34,205 nucleotides of DNA. Origin: Pseudonocardia sp. SCN 73-27 (GTDB lineage Bacteria > Actinomycetota > Actinomycetes > Mycobacteriales > Pseudonocardiaceae). Below the pieces are notes generated by a model that worked only from the letters and a program-made list of their open reading frames with translations, ran no database searches and was not told the origin of the DNA. Positions 31,750 to 34,205 of this stretch are shown one piece after another. Numbering within the stretch: the first letter of the stretch is position 1; the number at the start of each line of letters is the position of its first letter. Location of the stretch: positions 1 to 34,205 of the forward strand of contig MEGH01000063.1 in NCBI GenBank assembly GCA_001725415.1, in the 5' to 3' direction. Position numbers and translations under genes: made by a program.

Positions 31750-33633
31750 TCAGCAGAGCCGCGACGGGTCCGTCACGTCCAGCGAGGCCGCGAGCGTCGT
31801 CTCCCGGCTGGTCTTGTCCGAGTAGGCCGAGATCGACCACACGAAGGGCCGGTTGCGGTAGATGAACACGACGAGGTCGACGGGCCGGTTGTCGGTGTCG
31901 GTGTAGCTCGTCAGGTACTCGTCCGCGCAGCCCTGGGTGTCCTGGCCGATCTTGTTCCACGGCGTCGTGAACTTGCGCTTGAGGGCCGCGAGGTACTCGT
32001 CGGGCGACGACGCCTTGTTCTTCATCAGCGACTGCGTGTACTGCGGTTGCGAGCAGATGATCGCCTCGACGTCGAGGTCGGTGAGCCCGGAGCCCTGGGT
32101 GCACTTCTTGTCGGGGTCGAGCAGGATCTCCGACGCCGAGTACGGGCTGGTGTAGCGCGCCGGCGCGGTCGTCGTGGTGCGGCTCGTGGTGCTGGTGGTC
32201 GTCGACGTCGGGCTCGCCGACGTGGTGGTGGTGCCCCCGCCCCCGCCCCCGGCGCCGCCGCCGCGGACCAGCGCCCACACGCCCACACCGGCACCGGCCA
32301 GGACGACGACCGCCGCGAGCGCGACCGCGATCCACCTGGCGCGACCGGAGCCCTTGGGCTGCTGCGCGGCGTCGGCGAAGCCCTGCGGCCCGGTGCCCCA
32401 CGGCGGCTGCCCGCCACCGGCGTGCGCGACCGGCGTGGTCGGGCCCGCGTACCCCGGGGCGCCGTGCCCGGCGTTCGCGTCGACCGGCGGCACCGTCCCG
32501 CCGCTCGCGTACTGCGGCGCGCCGGCGACCGGCTGGCCGACGGTCGGCTGCGCGGCCGCCGCAGCGGACGCCGCCCCGAGCGCGACGACGAGCTTCGGGT
32601 CGTCGAGCGTCGCGGGGGTGCGGCCCAGGACCGCCGCGAGCCGGCGTTGCACCAGCGGGACGAGCGAGGTGCCACCCGTCAGGTAGAAGCCGGCGAGGTC
32701 GTCGGGACCGTGCGTGCCGGCGTCGGCGAGGACCTTCGTCGTCAGCGCGACGGCCCGGTCGACGTCGGGCGCGATGATCCGCTCGAACTCCTCGACGGTG
32801 ATCAGCAACGACGCCGTGCCCTGCACCGTCCGCACCGCGATATGGGCCGACGGGTACTCCGACAGCGCGTGCTTGGCCGCCCGGACCTGGTCGCGCAGGG
32901 TCAGCCAGCCCGCGACCTCGTCGGGCGACTCCAGTCGCTCGGCGATGTCGCTTCGGCCGCTGCGGCGCAGCTCGGCGTCGACCCAGTCGAGCAGCCTGCG
33001 GTCGATGTGCTCGCCACCCAGCTGGTCCTCGCCCGCCGACGCCGCGATCACGAACCCGCTCTGCTCGCTCGGCTCGGTGCGCAGGACGGCGACGTCGAGG
33101 GTGCCGCCGCCGAAGTCGAACACCGCGACGCGGCGGCCCGCGGGCAGCCGGGTGGCGCGCAGGTACCAGCTCGCGGCGGCGACGGGCTCGGACAGCAGGC
33201 TCAGCCGCGTCGGCATGACGAGCTGCGCGGCCTGCGCGAGCTGCTCCCGCCGTCGCGAGCCCCACGCCTCGGGATGGGTCAGCACGACCTGCTCGGGCGG
33301 CGTCCCACCCGCGGTGGCGACCGCCCGCGTCGCGACCTGCCGCAGCACCGCCGCGACCAGGTTGACGACGGGGACCTGCCGGTTGTCGAGCCGGACCGTG
33401 TCGTCGCCGATGCGGCGCTTGGGTGTGGCCTCGAACCGGGTCGGCGCCGACATCGCCCGCGACGCCGCCGGTTGCCCGACGACGATCTCGCGGCCCTCGA
33501 CGAACACGCACGACGGCATCTGGTCGGCGTCACTGGAGAGCCGTACGGAGCGGATCTCGCCGCCCGGCATGCGCACCGCGGCGACGGTGTTGGTCGTCCC
33601 GAAGTCGATGGACAGGATCCAGCCGGCGCTCAT
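31750..33633 (-). CDS. Membrane-anchored Hsp70-like ATPase with an exported C-terminal domain
   Basis: 627 residues. Residues 1-360 form an Hsp70/actin-type ATPase: LSIDFGTTNTVAAV (7-20), VVLTHPEAWG (116-125), AVFDFGGGTLDVAVL (170-184), and FYLTGGTSLVPLVQRRL (316-332). The Hsp70 peptide-binding domain is absent. Instead there are a Pro/Gly-rich linker, one membrane helix (about 433-457), a Gly then Thr/Ser-rich spacer and an exported domain of about 130 residues with four Cys, enough for two disulfides. The layout puts the ATPase inside and the C-terminal domain outside the cell. The start is ATG at 33633 with GGAG upstream, 46 bp after the GrpE-like gene. Role unknown; signalling or cell-envelope functions have been proposed for such proteins. 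Confidence 0.88.
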   Translation of the reverse strand: MSAGWILSIDFGTTNTVAAVRMPGGEIRSVRLSSDADQMPSCVFVEGREIVVGQPAASRAMSAPTRFEATPKRRIGDDTVRLDNRQVPVVNLVAAVLRQVATRAVATAGGTPPEQVVLTHPEAWGSRRREQLAQAAQLVMPTRLSLLSEPVAAASWYLRATRLPAGRRVAVFDFGGGTLDVAVLRTEPSEQSGFVIAASAGEDQLGGEHIDRRLLDWVDAELRRSGRSDIAERLESPDEVAGWLTLRDQVRAAKHALSEYPSAHIAVRTVQGTASLLITVEEFERIIAPDVDRAVALTTKVLADAGTHGPDDLAGFYLTGGTSLVPLVQRRLAAVLGRTPATLDDPKLVVALGAASAAAAAQPTVGQPVAGAPQYASGGTVPPVDANAGHGAPGYAGPTTPVAHAGGGQPPWGTGPQGFADAAQQPKGSGRARWIAVALAAVVVLAGAGVGVWALVRGGGAGGGGGGTTTTSASPTSTTTSTTSRTTTTAPARYTSPYSASEILLDPDKKCTQGSGLTDLDVEAIICSQPQYTQSLMKNKASSPDEYLAALKRKFTTPWNKIGQDTQGCADEYLTSYTDTDNRPVDLVVFIYRNRPFVWSISAYSDKTSRETTLAASLDVTDPSRLC

Positions 33634-33679
33634 GAGAAGTGCTCCACACGTGTTGCTGTCGAGGTGGGGGCCGGGATGC

Positions 33680-34205
33680 TCATTCCGCTGCCTCCACGTA
33701 CACGATGACCTGTGCCGGCCGGATGATCGAGACCCCGTCTGCCCAGCCGTAGCGGACCACGTCGGCGACCGTCCCGACCTCGTCGGGCGAGGTGGCCGGC
33801 GCCGTGCCGACCACTTCGGCGTGGTCGAGCGGGCTGCCCGGCGCCGGGACGACCGGGACGATCCCGGTGCGGCGCAGGACCTGTTCGAGGTGCCGCTGCT
33901 GTGCCTCGTCGGCGGCGAGGTCGTGCGCTCCGATGACGCCGTCGACGAGTGCGATCTCCCGCGTCCCGGGCCGCGGCGGCGGACCCGCGCGGGGCGGGAC
34001 CGGTGCCGTCACCGGGATCGGGCCGGTGCCCGGCTCCGGGCCGCGCGGCGCACGAGCCGGGGGCGGCCCGGTGACGTGCGCGCCCTGCCTCGGCGCCGAC
34101 ATCCGGCCCCCCAGGAACGCGAGCGCCGCGAGGACCACGGCCCCGAGCACGATCCACAGCCGGTCGAGACCGCTCCCGGACCCGGCCGCGGTCGGCTCCG
34201 GCTCG
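33680..34205 (-). CDS. Membrane-anchored GrpE-like protein (5' end outside the window)
   Basis: The frame is open to the window edge, so at least 174 residues are visible and the true start is unknown. Seen: an acidic N-terminal stretch, a membrane helix (LWIVLGAVVLAALAFLGG), a Pro-rich linker, and a C-terminal domain with RHLEQVLRRTGIVPVVPAPG, then SPLDHAEVVG and RYGWADGVSIIRPAQVIVYV. The last parts follow the pattern of the GrpE beta-wing (a Gly-Tyr/Trp turn, then LRPAxVxV). GrpE is the nucleotide-exchange factor of Hsp70, and this gene directly precedes a membrane Hsp70, which supports the reading. The long GrpE coiled coil is not visible. The GTG at 34150 falls inside the membrane helix and is not a likely start. 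Confidence 0.6.
   Translation of the reverse strand, partial: EPEPTAAGSGSGLDRLWIVLGAVVLAALAFLGGRMSAPRQGAHVTGPPPARAPRGPEPGTGPIPVTAPVPPRAGPPPRPGTREIALVDGVIGAHDLAADEAQQRHLEQVLRRTGIVPVVPAPGSPLDHAEVVGTAPATSPDEVGTVADVVRYGWADGVSIIRPAQVIVYVEAAE

Overview
The window is GC-rich DNA (roughly 70% or more G+C by eye). It has actinobacterial gene types, GTG/TTG starts and a probable mycofactocin-type alcohol dehydrogenase. A member of the Pseudonocardiaceae or a close relative is the most likely source. This is inferred from gene content only; no rRNA or other taxonomic marker is present. I found no rRNA gene, canonical full-length tRNA, CRISPR array, transposase or phage gene.

Layout. 0.25-7.6 kb: NDMA-type alcohol dehydrogenase, release factor 3 (prfC), a SAM O-methyltransferase, a MOSC protein, an AlkZ-like winged-helix protein, a ring-cleavage-type cupin and a LuxR regulator. 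7.5-11.0 kb: a decaying catabolic block with an unidentified remnant, a thiolase cut before its active-site Cys, a CMD/AhpD-like protein, and a CoA-transferase and a luciferase-like monooxygenase that have both lost their 5' ends at one head-to-head junction. 11.3-14.4 kb: a Tat-exported molybdenum hydroxylase, its 2Fe-2S subunit and a small secreted protein, followed by two identical 42-bp palindromes. 14.6-22.9 kb: two small membrane proteins, an NTF2-like protein, a lactonase divergent from an MFS exporter, an FAD monooxygenase, a peroxiredoxin and a 5'-truncated flavoprotein. 29.9-34.2 kb: a glyoxalase-like protein, then a leftward set of GrpE-like protein, membrane-anchored Hsp70, PNPOx-like protein and ornithine-cyclodeaminase-like protein.

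The most striking region is 22.9-29.7 kb. A PLP aspartate 4-decarboxylase (aspartate to alanine) is divergent from a free-standing 463-residue alanyl-tRNA synthetase core, which has no editing or C-terminal domain. Convergent with that is an operon of an esterase and an MprF-like aminoacyl-lipid synthase. Between the two convergent units, on the MprF strand, lies a 54-nt element that folds as a miniature tRNA. It has a 7-bp acceptor stem with G3:U70, A73 and an encoded CCA, a perfect 5-bp/7-nt T arm, and one 4-bp hairpin in place of the D and anticodon arms. It is framed by a candidate promoter and a 19-bp terminator-like hairpin. I infer a dedicated non-ribosomal alanine route: alanine supply, charging of a mini-tRNA, transfer to a membrane lipid, and possible hydrolysis by the esterase. 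The RNA structure and domain truncation are visible in the sequence. The pathway is inference.

The first 256 bases hold nothing I can support as a gene. No other gap exceeds about 300 bases.
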